Part shown: in pieces, positions 16,367 through 29,531 of the stretch
How positions within the stretch are numbered: the stretch's first letter is position 1
Layout: each line of letters starts with the position of its first letter
Source of the DNA: Pseudomonas sp. SID14000
Lineage (GTDB): Bacteria > Pseudomonadota > Gammaproteobacteria > Pseudomonadales > Pseudomonadaceae
Direction of reading: 5' to 3'
NCBI RefSeq assembly: GCF_002165135.1
Contig: NZ_NFZQ01000021.1
Location: 1-58,382 of the forward strand
DNA length: 58,382 nt
Program-made: the position numbers and the translations under genes
The notes under the pieces: generated by a model
Seen by the model: only the letters and a program-made list of their open reading frames with translations
Told to the model about the DNA's origin: nothing
Databases searched by the model: none

Positions 16367-17170
16367 ATGTTTCTCAGTGAGCTGTATCGGTACCCGGTGA
16401 AGTCGGGGCAGGCGCAACGCCTGCAGGCTTCACTGGTAGGCTTGTTGGGGGTGCAGGGCGACCGGCGCTGGATGGTGGTGGAGGAAGAAAACGGACGTTT
16501 CCTCACCCAGCGCGCCTGGCCACAGTTAGGCCAGGTCAAGGCAAGCGATGATGACAGCGGCCAGTTGCTGCTGGAAACACCTGGGCAAGCACCGTTGCGA
16601 GTGCCTGTGCCATCTGCCGATGACGCCCTGCGCGGCGTGACCATCTGGCGCGATACCCTGCGCGTGCCGGATGCGGGCGATGCGGCGGCAGCCTGGCTGA
16701 GCCAGCTGCTGGGCAAGGCCGTGCGGCTGGTGCATTGCCCGGAGCAACGCGCGCGTTATCTGCCCAATGGCTATGGCCTCAACAGTGACCGGGCGGCGTT
16801 TCCGGACGGCTTCCCCTTGTTGCTGATCGGCCAGGGTTCGCTGGACGAGCTCAACCGACGTATCGGTCGGCCCATGGATATGCTGCGCTTTCGGCCCAAC
16901 CTGGTGGTGCGGGGCGCGGAACCGTTTGCCGAGGATGGCTGGAAGCGCATTCGTATCGGCAGCCTGGAGTTTCGCGTGCTCAAGCCCAGTGTGCGGTGCA
17001 TCTTTACCACCATCGACCCGGCTACCGGCGAGCGCAGTGAGGATCGCGAGCCGATGGCCACGCTCAGGACTTTCCGCGAGAAGGAGGGGGATGTGCTGTT
17101 CGGGCAGAACCTGGCGGTGGATGGTAGTGGGTGGCTGGAGGCAGGGATGCAGGTCGAAATTCTGGAGTAG
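16367..17170 (+). CDS. MOSC domain-containing protein (YcbX-like)
   Basis: 267-aa predicted molybdenum-cofactor sulfurase-C-terminal (MOSC) protein. The N-terminal MOSC_N beta barrel starts FLSELYRYPVKSGQAQRLQA. The MOSC domain carries FRPNLVVRGAEPFAEDGW and the conserved Cys in KPSVRCIFTTIDPATGE. E. coli YcbX, of this type, is a molybdo-enzyme reducing N-hydroxylated compounds, usually with an added ferredoxin domain. That ferredoxin domain is absent here, so the electron donor is unclear. Genes moaB-moeA lie 7 kb upstream but not in one operon. Confidence 0.88.
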   Translation: MFLSELYRYPVKSGQAQRLQASLVGLLGVQGDRRWMVVEEENGRFLTQRAWPQLGQVKASDDDSGQLLLETPGQAPLRVPVPSADDALRGVTIWRDTLRVPDAGDAAAAWLSQLLGKAVRLVHCPEQRARYLPNGYGLNSDRAAFPDGFPLLLIGQGSLDELNRRIGRPMDMLRFRPNLVVRGAEPFAEDGWKRIRIGSLEFRVLKPSVRCIFTTIDPATGERSEDREPMATLRTFREKEGDVLFGQNLAVDGSGWLEAGMQVEILE

Positions 17171-17178
17171 CTGTGTTG

Positions 17179-17288
17179 CCTGTGCCGGCCTCTTCGCGGG
17201 TAAACCCGCTCCCACAGGTACTGCACCGCATTCAGGACTGGTGCAATACCTGTGGGAGCGGGTTTACCCGCGAAGAGGCCGGCACAGG
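17179..17288. repeat. REP pair, GGGTAAACCCGC class
   Basis: Inverted pair between the convergent MOSC gene and slt, with outer arms CCTGTGCCGGCCTCTTCGCG and its complement. Confidence 0.92.
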
Positions 17289-17299
17289 CTCAGCAACAA

Positions 17300-19225
17300 T
17301 CACATGTCATCGAAGTACCGCTCATGCCAATCCACCAGCGGCTGCGGCGAGTTCAGTTTCTGCCCGTAGATCACCGAATACGACAGCACGTTCTGCACGT
17401 ACTGGCGCGTTTCGTCGAACGGGATCGACTCCACCCACACATCGAAGCTCAGGTGCTTGGCGCCTTTCAGCCACTGGCGCACACGCCCCGGCCCGGCGTT
17501 GTAGGCTGCCGAAGCCAGCACCCGGTTGCCGTTGAACTGGCTGTGCACCTGGCTCAGGTAGGCCGCGCCCAGCTGGATGTTCTTGTCCGGGTTGAGCACC
17601 TGCGCCGGTGACGCCAGCGGAATGCTGAACTTGCGGGCGGTTTCCTTGGCCGTGGCCGGCATCAGCTGCATCAGGCCGCTGGCGCCCACCGGCGAACGGG
17701 CATCTTCCATGAAGGCACTTTCCTGACGAGTGATGGCAAATACCCAGCTCGAATGCAGGCCTCGGACCTTGGCCTCGCGTACCAGGGTGTCGCGGTGGGC
17801 CATCGGGAAGCGAATGTCCAGATCGTCCCAGTACTGCGCCTGGCTGATGGTGCGAATGGCTGGGAAGTACCAGCGCAGGTCGTAGCCCAGGCGCGCCTGG
17901 GCGACCATTTCGTCGCGGCTGAAGTGGCGGCTGACGTGGTACCACTCGCGGCGGCCTTCGACGATCTGGCCGCGGGCGTGGAACTCCAGGGCACGGCGAA
18001 TGCCCGGGGTGTTGCGCACCTTGTTGACCAGTTGCGGGCTGAGCACCAGCGGCTTGTTGTTCAGTTGGTAAGGTGTCTGTGCCCGGTCGGCGGCGAGGAA
18101 ACCGTAGAAGTCACGCTCACGCGCCACGGTCTTGTACAGCAGCGGGATCTGCGGGTTGTTCGGCTGCGCCAGCTCCAGGCTGCGGGCCTGCCAGTACTTC
18201 CAGCGGCTGCTGCTGGCCAGGTCCTGGGGCAGGCGGCGGGTCAGCTCGTAGGCGTCCTCCCAGCGGCCCAGGCGCAGCAGCAGGCGCAGGCGCCATTCGC
18301 TGACAGTGTTGTCACGCAGCTCGGGGTCGTAGCGGGTCATCAGATCGAGCGCGCGCGGGTCGTAGCGGCGCGCCAGGGTCAGGCCGATTTCGCGGGCGAT
18401 GGCCACTTTCTCGTCACGGGAAAAGTGCATGCGCTGGGCGTAGTCGTCGAGCAGCGCCATGGCCCGCTCCGGGTCCTGTCGGGCCAGGCGGCGCAGGCCG
18501 AGGCTGACCACGTCGGACATGGCTTCGTTGACCGGGGTGAAGCGCGACGGTTGGTTGAGCAGCTCGGGCTTCTGCGCCACATCGACCAGCAGGCGCCCCT
18601 GCGGACCGAGCGTAGTCAGGGTCTTGACCAGGTTGTTGGCCAGGCTGTAGTTGCGCGCCTGGGCCGCCAGTTTGGTGCGGTGCCAGCGCTTGGCCTCGGT
18701 CAGCTGGCCTTCGGCCGCCCACATGCCGAACAGCGTGTCGCAGGTGGCTGGCTGCGACTTGCCGACGTTCCACAGTTTTTCGGCCGTGGCGTACCCCTCG
18801 GCGCGCAGACCGTGGCTGAGCTGGTACTGGCCATTGAGGCAGTCCAGTTCGGTGAAGTTGAGCTTGGGCTCGTAGTACTTGACGAAGGTGTTCCATTCGC
18901 CGCGTTCGGCCAGCCAGCGCAACCAGCGCAGTTTCATCCAGTTGGCCTGGGGCAGGTCGCCATGCTTGGCAAGGAAGTCTTCGATTTCCTGGTTGCTGGC
19001 GCTTTTCAGGCGGGCAGTGAGTTCGTCATAGGCCAGGTAGGGCGTCAGTGGGTAGTCGCTGAGGGCCTGGGCATAACGCAGGTACGGGCCTTTGTCGCCC
19101 TTGGCCAGCGCACGCTTGGCCTCGTCATAGTACTGGCGTTGCAGGGTAAGGTCGGCGGCCTGCGCCGCGCAGGTGGCGGCGGTAAGCAGCAGGCAGGATG
19201 CAATATGTAACAGGCGGCTGCGCAT
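17300..19225 (-). CDS. slt: Soluble lytic murein transglycosylase Slt
   Basis: Periplasmic enzyme cleaving the MurNAc-GlcNAc bond with 1,6-anhydro product. 641 aa, as in Slt70. The signal peptide ends near residue 23 (AAQA-ADL). A long alpha-helical superhelix (U and L domains, about 30-450) leads to the catalytic SLT domain. The catalytic Glu is in FAITRQESAF (about residue 498), followed by ARSPVGASGLMQLMPATAKE and AAYNAGPGRVRQW. The start at 19225 gives a proper signal peptide; the codon at 19249 would add eight residues. Products feed the NagZ recycling route encoded at 33 kb. Confidence 0.95.
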   Translation of the reverse strand: MRSRLLHIASCLLLTAATCAAQAADLTLQRQYYDEAKRALAKGDKGPYLRYAQALSDYPLTPYLAYDELTARLKSASNQEIEDFLAKHGDLPQANWMKLRWLRWLAERGEWNTFVKYYEPKLNFTELDCLNGQYQLSHGLRAEGYATAEKLWNVGKSQPATCDTLFGMWAAEGQLTEAKRWHRTKLAAQARNYSLANNLVKTLTTLGPQGRLLVDVAQKPELLNQPSRFTPVNEAMSDVVSLGLRRLARQDPERAMALLDDYAQRMHFSRDEKVAIAREIGLTLARRYDPRALDLMTRYDPELRDNTVSEWRLRLLLRLGRWEDAYELTRRLPQDLASSSRWKYWQARSLELAQPNNPQIPLLYKTVARERDFYGFLAADRAQTPYQLNNKPLVLSPQLVNKVRNTPGIRRALEFHARGQIVEGRREWYHVSRHFSRDEMVAQARLGYDLRWYFPAIRTISQAQYWDDLDIRFPMAHRDTLVREAKVRGLHSSWVFAITRQESAFMEDARSPVGASGLMQLMPATAKETARKFSIPLASPAQVLNPDKNIQLGAAYLSQVHSQFNGNRVLASAAYNAGPGRVRQWLKGAKHLSFDVWVESIPFDETRQYVQNVLSYSVIYGQKLNSPQPLVDWHERYFDDM

Positions 19226-19446
19226 GATACGTCCGGGCAGTTGAACCATGGGGAAGTGACGGCTGAGCCAGCACTGTTGGAAGCTATTGCCTTAGCTTAG
19301 CTGTTTGCCGGCGGGGGGTGAAAGCACTGTGCTTGTATCGGGATATTAAGTTCGACCAGATGTCGCAAAACCCTCGCCGGGTGGCCTGGCGGATGCTGTC
19401 GGGGACCAAGTCAGGTAGAATGCGCGCCCGATTTATGGAGACCAAC

Positions 19447-21375
<1,929 letters not shown>

Positions 21376-21385
21376 TTGGCGTTAG

Positions 21386-21493
21386 CCTGCCCCGGCCTTT
21401 TCGCGGGTGAACCCGCTCCCACAGGTACTGCACCGCATTCAGCAGCGCGCGGTCCCTGTGGGAGCGGGTTCACCCGCGAAGAGGCCAGCCAGG
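21386..21493. repeat. REP pair, GGGTGAACCCGC class
   Basis: Inverted pair between the convergent uup and usp genes; no other terminator is seen. Confidence 0.9.
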
Positions 21494-21498
21494 TTGAA

Positions 21499-21939
21499 TC
21501 ATTCCTTCTTCTGCAACCGCACCGCTAACACATCGCACGGCGCACCATGCAGCACGTCATTGGCCGTGGAGCCCAGCAGCAACGCCAGGCCGTGACGGCC
21601 ATGGCTGCCGACCACGATCAGGTCGCATTTCTGGTCCTTGGCCAGCTGGTGGATTTCCTGGCGCGGCTGGCCATAGGTCAGGTGCGAGTCGCCGCGGTGG
21701 ATGTCCGGGTATTTGTTGAACAGGCGCTCCATGCGCTCCTTGGCCTGGTCGAACTGCTGCTGTTGCAGCTGCGACAGGTCCATCGGCACGTCACCGCCAA
21801 ACGCCATGGCCATCGGCTCGACGATGTGTACCAGCGAAACCTTGGCATTCGACGGCGCAGCCAGCGCCATGGCGCGTTTGATCACCGGGTCGCATTCTTC
21901 GGTCAGGTCGACGGCGACCAGAAGATGTTCGTAGGACAT
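21499..21939 (-). CDS. Universal stress protein (UspA family)
   Basis: 146-aa single Usp domain. It starts MSYEHLLVAVDLTEE and ends with the nucleotide-loop pattern VVGSHGRHGLALLLGSTAND followed by HGAPCDVLAVR, the G-x2-G-x9-G-S/T pattern of the ATP-binding Usp class. Probably a cytoplasmic stress protein. The start at 21939 is supported by CAGGAG nine bases upstream. Its 3' end is six bases from the REP pair. Confidence 0.93.
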   Translation of the reverse strand: MSYEHLLVAVDLTEECDPVIKRAMALAAPSNAKVSLVHIVEPMAMAFGGDVPMDLSQLQQQQFDQAKERMERLFNKYPDIHRGDSHLTYGQPRQEIHQLAKDQKCDLIVVGSHGRHGLALLLGSTANDVLHGAPCDVLAVRLQKKE

Positions 21940-22049
21940 GAGCGGAACTCCTGACAATCGCGATAGAAGAAGTATGGTCGCTTTCGGGCGGGTCTTCCGT
22001 GAAAAATGGCTAACCAGCTCATTTGCAACGTTTTATGGGAACTACTGAT

Positions 22050-22487
22050 ATGACGGTATTGCTGGTGGTGTCAATCCTCGCGCTGATTCTCAGCCCGCTT
22101 TCCTGGTTGCGCACCTCGCGCAAGCAGAGCGAGCAGATGAAGCTGCGCCTGGAGGCGCGGCGCATGGGCCTGGCCATGCAACTGGCGCCCCAGCAGTGGC
22201 CGCACTGGCTGGAAAAGGAGCCGCCAAGCCCGTGCCCGCAGTACCACCGGGCGCGCCGCCGCGGGCACGAGGACAGCTTCAGCTTCTGGCAGGTCACCCC
22301 GGGAGTGTGGTGGAACCAGTGGCGTGAACCCTGCGAGGACCCACGCTTCATGGAGGCCCTGGCGCGCTTGCCGGCGAGCGTCTACAAGGTCGAGGCCGAT
22401 GCCCGGATGATCGCGCTGTACTGGACCGAGCGGGGCGATACGGCTGTGTTGCAGGATGTTGCCTACGTCCTCGAAACCCTGGCCTGA
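22050..22487 (+). CDS. Hypothetical one-TM membrane protein
   Basis: 145 aa. One N-terminal hydrophobic helix (about residues 2-17, TVLLVVSILALILSPLSW) is followed by a basic, Trp-rich cytoplasmic part (QQWPHWLEKEPPSPCPQ, GVWWNQWREPCEDPRF). I do not recognise a family. It diverges from the usp gene. GGGA lies eight bases before the chosen ATG; ATGs at 22023 and 22035 are alternatives. Coding quality looks normal for the genome. A REP pair follows directly. Confidence 0.7.
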   Translation: MTVLLVVSILALILSPLSWLRTSRKQSEQMKLRLEARRMGLAMQLAPQQWPHWLEKEPPSPCPQYHRARRRGHEDSFSFWQVTPGVWWNQWREPCEDPRFMEALARLPASVYKVEADARMIALYWTERGDTAVLQDVAYVLETLA

Positions 22488-22504
22488 GATTTGCCTTTGC
22501 GCGG

Positions 22505-22596
22505 CCTCTGTGGGAGCGGGTTTACCCGCGAAGAAGGCGACTCGGTGCATGGCACCGGCTCTGCCGGTGTTCGCGGGTAAACCCGCTCCCACAGGG
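22505..22596. repeat. REP pair with GGTGCATGGCACC core
   Basis: GTGGGAGCGGGTTTACCCGC and its complement surround an inner palindrome GGTGCATGGCACC and CCGGCTCTGCCGG. The same composite occurs at 53055-53145. Confidence 0.9.
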
Positions 22597-22601
22597 CCCC
22601 G

Positions 22602-22835
22602 CTAAGCCCTCCCATTGGTCTTCTCATCCGAAGGCAAGCACAAAACGACAAAGCGGCGGCTTGGCCGATCCCCTGAAGGGGTGGGGTGCCAAGTCGCCGC
22701 TTTGCGTTCTGCTGCGCAGAAAAGGCCAGGCAGGCCGGGTATGCATTCAAGCAAGTGCCAGTGTAGCCGTTCGAGGTCGCCGCGCAAGGCAGAAGCTGCG
22801 GTGATCTCCCTCGGCTCGTGGTCAATCGTCGACAT
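22602..22835 (-). CDS. Possible small protein, uncertain
   Basis: Open reading of 77 codons starting MSTIDHEPREITAASALRGD and ending SDEKTNGRA. I recognise no family. There is no clear ribosome site before the ATG at 22835. The last third overlaps a long inverted repeat (22649-22704), which argues that this may be a structured intergenic element instead. Listed because the gap between the upstream gene and fadB is 635 bases and this is the only plausible gene in it. Confidence 0.25.
   Translation of the reverse strand: MSTIDHEPREITAASALRGDLERLHWHLLECIPGLPGLFCAAERKAATWHPTPSGDRPSRRFVVLCLPSDEKTNGRA
22649..22704. repeat. Long inverted repeat before fadB
   Basis: CAAAGCGGCGGCTTGG (22649-22664) and CCAAGTCGCCGCTTTG (22689-22704) match at 15 of 16 positions. 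The loop contains a second small hairpin CCCCT-GA-AGGGG. No T-run. Confidence 0.7.
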
Positions 22836-22862
22836 GAATGGCCTGCAATCACTGTCATCATG

Positions 22863-22992
22863 TTTTGTACCAGGCGCTACAAAATGACCGGAAAGTCGTG
22901 TTTTCACCTTGCTCGCGAGCATTTGACAACGCCGATCTTTTCGGAGAATGTGTGCACACCCAAATCAAACGGGCGTATGAATTGAGCGTTTG
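22863..22992. promoter_or_regulatory. Candidate control region of fadBA
   Basis: Seen: TTTTGTA-N8-TACAAAA (22863-22884); TTGACA at 22923-22928 with a weak -10 GAATGT 17 bases on; palindrome GTGTGCACAC (22950-22959); and half-sites CAAAC (22966-22970) and GTTTG (22988-22992) 17 bases apart. The half-sites resemble PsrA halves but the spacing is not the usual 2-4 bases. In P. aeruginosa PsrA controls fadBA, so a PsrA link is reasonable but unproven here. Confidence 0.35.
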
Positions 22993-23122
22993 TATGTCAT
23001 GACGCCAAGCCATACTTCCGACTAGCGCGCTGACGGGTGTGCCTGGGGCAGGGCAGCTACGCCTGCTTTTGCTGCAGCGATCGGCGTGTACAGTTCAGCT
23101 TCCATATCGTGGAGATCAGTTG

Positions 23123-25270
<2,148 letters not shown>

Positions 25271-25301
25271 GCGGTCAACGAGCTAGAGCGAGAGATTTGA
25301 T

Positions 25302-26477
25302 ATGAGCCTGAATCCAAGAGACGTGGTGATTGTCGACTTCGGTCGCACGCCGATGGGCCGCTCCAAGGGTGGCATGCACCGCAATACCCGCGCCGAAGAC
25401 ATGTCGGCACACCTGATCAGCAAGCTGCTGGAACGCAACGACAAGGTCGACCCGAAAGAGGTTGAGGACGTGATCTGGGGCTGCGTCAACCAGACCCTCG
25501 AGCAGGGCTGGAACATTGCCCGCATGGCCTCGCTGATGACCCAGATCCCGCACACTTCCGCAGCGCAGACCGTCAGCCGCCTGTGCGGCTCGTCGATGAG
25601 CGCGCTGCACACCGCCGCCCAAGCGATCATGACCGGCAACGGTGATGTATTCGTGGTCGGTGGCGTGGAGCACATGGGCCACGTCAGCATGATGCATGGT
25701 GTCGACCCCAACCCGCACCTGTCCTTGCACGCCGCCAAGGCGTCCGGGATGATGGGCCTGACTGCGGAAATGCTCGGCAAGATGCACGGCATCACCCGTG
25801 AGCAGCAGGACCTGTTCGGCCTGCGTTCGCACCAGTTGGCCCACAAGGCCACGGTCGAAGGCAAGTTCAAGGACGAAATCATCCCGATGCAGGGCTATGA
25901 CGAGAATGGTTTCCTGAAGGTGTTCGATTTCGACGAAACCATTCGCCCGGAGACCACCCTCGAAGGCCTGGCGTCGCTGAAGCCGGCATTCAACCCGAAA
26001 GGCGGTACCGTCACTGCCGGTACCTCGTCGCAGATCACCGACGGTGCGTCGTGCATGATCGTCATGTCCGGCCAGCGCGCCATGGACCTGGGTATCCAGC
26101 CATTGGCGGTCATTCGTTCCATGGCGGTGGCCGGTGTCGACCCCGCGATCATGGGCTACGGCCCGGTGCCGTCGACCCAGAAGGCCCTCAAGCGTGCTGG
26201 CCTGACCATGGCCGACATAGACTTCATCGAGCTCAACGAAGCCTTCGCCGCACAGGCCCTGCCAGTGCTGAAAGACTTGAAAGTACTCGACAAGATGGAT
26301 GAGAAGGTTAACCTGCACGGCGGCGCCATTGCCTTGGGCCATCCGTTCGGTTGCTCCGGGGCCCGGATTTCCGGCACCCTGCTCAACGTCATGAAGCAGA
26401 ATGGCGGTACCCTGGGTGTGGCGACCATGTGCGTCGGCCTCGGCCAAGGTATCACCACTGTCTTCGAGCGCGTCTGA
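25302..26477 (+). CDS. fadA: 3-ketoacyl-CoA thiolase FadA
   Basis: Beta subunit of the fatty acid oxidation complex; cleaves 3-ketoacyl-CoA with CoA to give acetyl-CoA. 391 aa. The acylated Cys95 is in VSRLCGSSMSALH, the catalytic His in GGAIALGHPFGCSGAR (about residue 347), and the second Cys in TMCVGLGQG. GAGAGAG-like purines precede the ATG. It is followed by a strong terminator at 26496-26527, which closes the fadBA operon. Confidence 0.97.
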   Translation: MSLNPRDVVIVDFGRTPMGRSKGGMHRNTRAEDMSAHLISKLLERNDKVDPKEVEDVIWGCVNQTLEQGWNIARMASLMTQIPHTSAAQTVSRLCGSSMSALHTAAQAIMTGNGDVFVVGGVEHMGHVSMMHGVDPNPHLSLHAAKASGMMGLTAEMLGKMHGITREQQDLFGLRSHQLAHKATVEGKFKDEIIPMQGYDENGFLKVFDFDETIRPETTLEGLASLKPAFNPKGGTVTAGTSSQITDGASCMIVMSGQRAMDLGIQPLAVIRSMAVAGVDPAIMGYGPVPSTQKALKRAGLTMADIDFIELNEAFAAQALPVLKDLKVLDKMDEKVNLHGGAIALGHPFGCSGARISGTLLNVMKQNGGTLGVATMCVGLGQGITTVFERV

Positions 26478-26495
26478 TCGCGTAGCGGGACAGCG

Positions 26496-26527
26496 ACCGG
26501 GGCCTTGTGCCCCGGTTTTGTTTTTTT
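26496..26527 (+). terminator. Rho-independent terminator of fadBA
   Basis: ACCGGGGC (26496-26503) pairs with GCCCCGGT (26509-26516) around a 5-base loop; TTTTG and seven further Ts follow. Confidence 0.92.
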
Positions 26528-26554
26528 CAGGTTTTATTCAAGAGGGTGGGCAAC

Positions 26555-26806
26555 ATGCAGATACAACCAGGCGTATACCGGCATTACAAAGGGCCTGAGT
26601 ACCGTGTCTTCAGTGTTGCGCGGCACTCCGAGAGCGAAGAGTGGATGGTGTTCTACCAATGCCTGTATGGTGATTACAGCTTCTGGGTACGGCCACTTTC
26701 GATGTTCCAGGAGTCCGTCGAGGTTGACGGCGAGCAGGTGCCACGCTTTGCTTTGGTCAAGGCCGAAGAAGGGCTGTCCGGGTTGCTGGGCAAGTCGCAC
26801 GAGTGA
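26555..26806 (+). CDS. DUF1653 family protein
   Basis: 83-aa small soluble protein that starts MQIQPGVYRHYKGPEYRVFS and contains EEWMVFYQCLYGDYSFWVRP, the DUF1653 core. The fold is likely a small beta barrel; the function is unknown. GAGGG lies before the ATG. It sits in the fadBA-topA gap, past the terminator, so it needs its own promoter, and none is obvious in the 28 bases left. Confidence 0.9.
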   Translation: MQIQPGVYRHYKGPEYRVFSVARHSESEEWMVFYQCLYGDYSFWVRPLSMFQESVEVDGEQVPRFALVKAEEGLSGLLGKSHE

Positions 26807-26816
26807 TAGTCCGAAC

Positions 26817-26845
26817 TTGACCTCACACTTTTGCCACTATATATA
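26817..26845 (+). promoter_or_regulatory. Sigma-70 promoter for topA
   Basis: TTGACC (26817-26822), 17-base spacer, TATATA (26840-26845). Strong match, 61 bases before the topA ATG. Confidence 0.75.
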
Positions 26846-26906
26846 GCGGTGCCGCGTCTGGCACCTGACGCGTTTTTCATCTTCAGATTCAGGAATACTC
26901 CGATCC

Positions 26907-29516
26907 ATGGGCAAATCGCTGGTCATTGTGGAATCCCCGGCCAAGGCCAAGACCATCAACAAGTACCTGGGCAACCAGTACGTGGTGAAGTCGAGTATCG
27001 GCCATATCCGAGACCTCCCCACCAGCGGTTCGGCCAGCGCCAGCAAAGAGCCGGCCGCCAAGCGTGGCAAGGCCGCGGGTGAGGCTCCGGCCCTGTCGCC
27101 CAAGGAAAAGGCACGCCGCCAGCTGGTGGCACGCATGGGCGTCGATCCCGAGCATGGCTGGAAGGCCAAGTACGAGATCCTGCCTGGCAAGGAAAAGGTG
27201 ATCGAAGAGCTGCGCCGCCTGGCCAAGGATGCCGACACCATCTATCTCGCAACCGACTTGGACCGCGAAGGGGAAGCCATTGCCTGGCACCTGCGCGAGG
27301 CCATCGGTGGTGATGACACCCGCTACAAGCGCGTGGTGTTCAACGAAATTACCAAAAAGGCCATTCAGGATGCCTTCTCGCAGCCGGGCGAGCTGGATAT
27401 TGACCGGGTCAACGCCCAGCAGGCCCGGCGCTTCCTCGATCGCGTGGTCGGCTACATGGTTTCGCCGCTGCTGTGGGCCAAGATCGCCCGTGGCCTGTCC
27501 GCCGGCCGTGTACAGTCGGTGGCAGTGAAGCTGGTGGTGGAGCGCGAGCGCGAAATCCGCGCGTTCATCCCGGAAGAGTACTGGGAAATCCACGCCGACC
27601 TCGGCACCGCCAAGAACGCCAAGGTGCGTTTCGAGGTGGCGCGCGAGAAGGGTGAAGCCTTCAAGCCGCTGAACGAAGCCCAGGCCATGGCGGCGCTGGA
27701 GAAGCTCAAGGCGTCCAGCTACAGCGTGGTCAAGCGCGAAGACCGTCCGACCAGCAGCAAGCCGTCGGCACCTTTCATTACCTCCACACTGCAGCAGGCA
27801 GCCAGCAATCGCCTGGGCTTCGGTGTGAAGAAAACCATGATGATGGCCCAGCGCTTGTACGAAGCCGGCTACATCACCTACATGCGTACCGACTCGACCA
27901 ACCTGTCGGCCGACGCCTTGGACATGGCTCGCAGCTACATCGAGCGCGAGTTCGGCAAGCAGTATCTGCCTGAGGCGCCGCTGGTGTATGGCAGCAAGGA
28001 AGGTGCTCAGGAAGCGCACGAGGCGATTCGTCCTTCCGATGTGAATACCCACCCCACCAAGCTCAGTGGCATGGAGCGCGACGCCGAGCGCCTGTACGAG
28101 CTGATCTGGCGCCAGTTCCTGGCCTGCCAGATGCCGCCAGCGCAGTACCTGTCCACCAGCGTCACCGTGGCTGCGGGCGATTTCGAGCTGCGTGCCAAGG
28201 GCCGCATCCTCAAGTTCGACGGTTACACCCGTGTGCTGCCGCAGCAGAGCAAGCCGGGCGAAGACGACGTGTTGCCGGAAATGGTCCAGGGCGAAGCGCT
28301 GAAGCTGATCCAGATCGACCCGAGCCAGCACTTCACCAAGCCGCCGGCGCGCTTCACCGAAGCCAGCCTGGTCAAGGAAATGGAAAAGCGCGGCATCGGC
28401 CGCCCGTCTACCTATGCGGCGATCATCTCGACCATTCAGGATCGTGGCTATGTGACCCTGCACAACCGCCGCTTCTATTCCGAGAAGATGGGCGACATCG
28501 TCACCGAGCGCCTGTCCGAGAGCTTCTCCAACCTGATGGACTACGGCTTTACCGCCGACATGGAAGAGAACCTCGACGACGTGGCCCAGGGCGAGCGTGA
28601 CTGGAAGAACGTGCTCGACGAGTTCTACGGCGACTTCAGCAAGAAGCTGCAGACTGCCGAGTCCAGCGAAGACGGCATGCGCGCCAACCAACCGACCATG
28701 ACCAACATTCCGTGCAAGGAGTGTGGCCGGCCGATGATGATCCGCACCGCCTCTACCGGCGTGTTCCTCGGTTGCTCGGGCTATAGCCTGCCGCCAAAAG
28801 AGCGCTGCAAGGCCACCGTCAACCTGGTGCCGGGCGACGAGATTGCCGCTGACGACGAGGGCGAGTCGGAGTCCCGCGTGCTGCTGGGCAAGCACCGCTG
28901 CCCGATCTGTGCCACGGCGATGGATGCCTACCTGCTGGATGAGAAGCACAAGCTGCACATCTGTGGTAACAACCCGGATTGCACCGGCTACGAGATCGAG
29001 GAAGGCAACTACCGCATCAAGGGCTACGAAGGGCCGAGCCTGGAGTGCGACAAGTGCGGCAGCGAGATGCAGCTGAAGACTGGCCGCTTCGGCAAGTTCT
29101 TCGGTTGCACCAATCCGTCGTGCAAGAACACCCGCAAGTTGCTCAAGAGCGGCGAGGCGGCGCCGCCGAAGATGGACAAGGTGGACATGCCAGAGCTTAG
29201 GTGCGAGAAGGTCGACGATACCTACGTGCTGCGTGATGGCGCTTCGGGGTTGTTCCTGGCCGCCAGCCAGTTCCCCAAGAACCGCGAAACCCGTGCACCG
29301 CTGGTGCTGGAGATCGTGCCGCACAAACATGAGATCGACCCGAAGTACCACTTCCTGTGCGATGCGCCGCAGAAAGACCCGGAAGGCCGTCCGGCGGTGA
29401 TCCGCTACAGCCGCAAGACCAAGGAGCAGTACGTGCAGTCCGAGGTTGATGGCAAGCCGACTGGCTGGAAGGCGTTCTACGACGGCAATGCGTGGAAGGT
29501 TGAAGACAAGCGCTGA
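26907..29516 (+). CDS. topA: DNA topoisomerase I
   Basis: Type IA topoisomerase that relaxes negative supercoils. 869 aa. The N-terminal TOPRIM begins GKSLVIVESPAKAKTINKYL and includes ATDLDREGEAIAWHL. A Lys/Ala-rich insert (about residues 40-75) extends TOPRIM, as in other Pseudomonas. The active-site Tyr325 is in GYITYMRTDSTNLS. At the C-terminus are three four-Cys zinc ribbons: CKECGRP... with a later Cys, CPICATAM..., and CDKCGSEM... with a pair at CTNPSC. A further C-terminal domain without cysteines follows. Start ATG at 26907, with a good sigma-70 promoter upstream. Confidence 0.97.
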   Translation: MGKSLVIVESPAKAKTINKYLGNQYVVKSSIGHIRDLPTSGSASASKEPAAKRGKAAGEAPALSPKEKARRQLVARMGVDPEHGWKAKYEILPGKEKVIEELRRLAKDADTIYLATDLDREGEAIAWHLREAIGGDDTRYKRVVFNEITKKAIQDAFSQPGELDIDRVNAQQARRFLDRVVGYMVSPLLWAKIARGLSAGRVQSVAVKLVVEREREIRAFIPEEYWEIHADLGTAKNAKVRFEVAREKGEAFKPLNEAQAMAALEKLKASSYSVVKREDRPTSSKPSAPFITSTLQQAASNRLGFGVKKTMMMAQRLYEAGYITYMRTDSTNLSADALDMARSYIEREFGKQYLPEAPLVYGSKEGAQEAHEAIRPSDVNTHPTKLSGMERDAERLYELIWRQFLACQMPPAQYLSTSVTVAAGDFELRAKGRILKFDGYTRVLPQQSKPGEDDVLPEMVQGEALKLIQIDPSQHFTKPPARFTEASLVKEMEKRGIGRPSTYAAIISTIQDRGYVTLHNRRFYSEKMGDIVTERLSESFSNLMDYGFTADMEENLDDVAQGERDWKNVLDEFYGDFSKKLQTAESSEDGMRANQPTMTNIPCKECGRPMMIRTASTGVFLGCSGYSLPPKERCKATVNLVPGDEIAADDEGESESRVLLGKHRCPICATAMDAYLLDEKHKLHICGNNPDCTGYEIEEGNYRIKGYEGPSLECDKCGSEMQLKTGRFGKFFGCTNPSCKNTRKLLKSGEAAPPKMDKVDMPELRCEKVDDTYVLRDGASGLFLAASQFPKNRETRAPLVLEIVPHKHEIDPKYHFLCDAPQKDPEGRPAVIRYSRKTKEQYVQSEVDGKPTGWKAFYDGNAWKVEDKR

Positions 29517-29531
29517 TCTGTCAGTGCTGTA

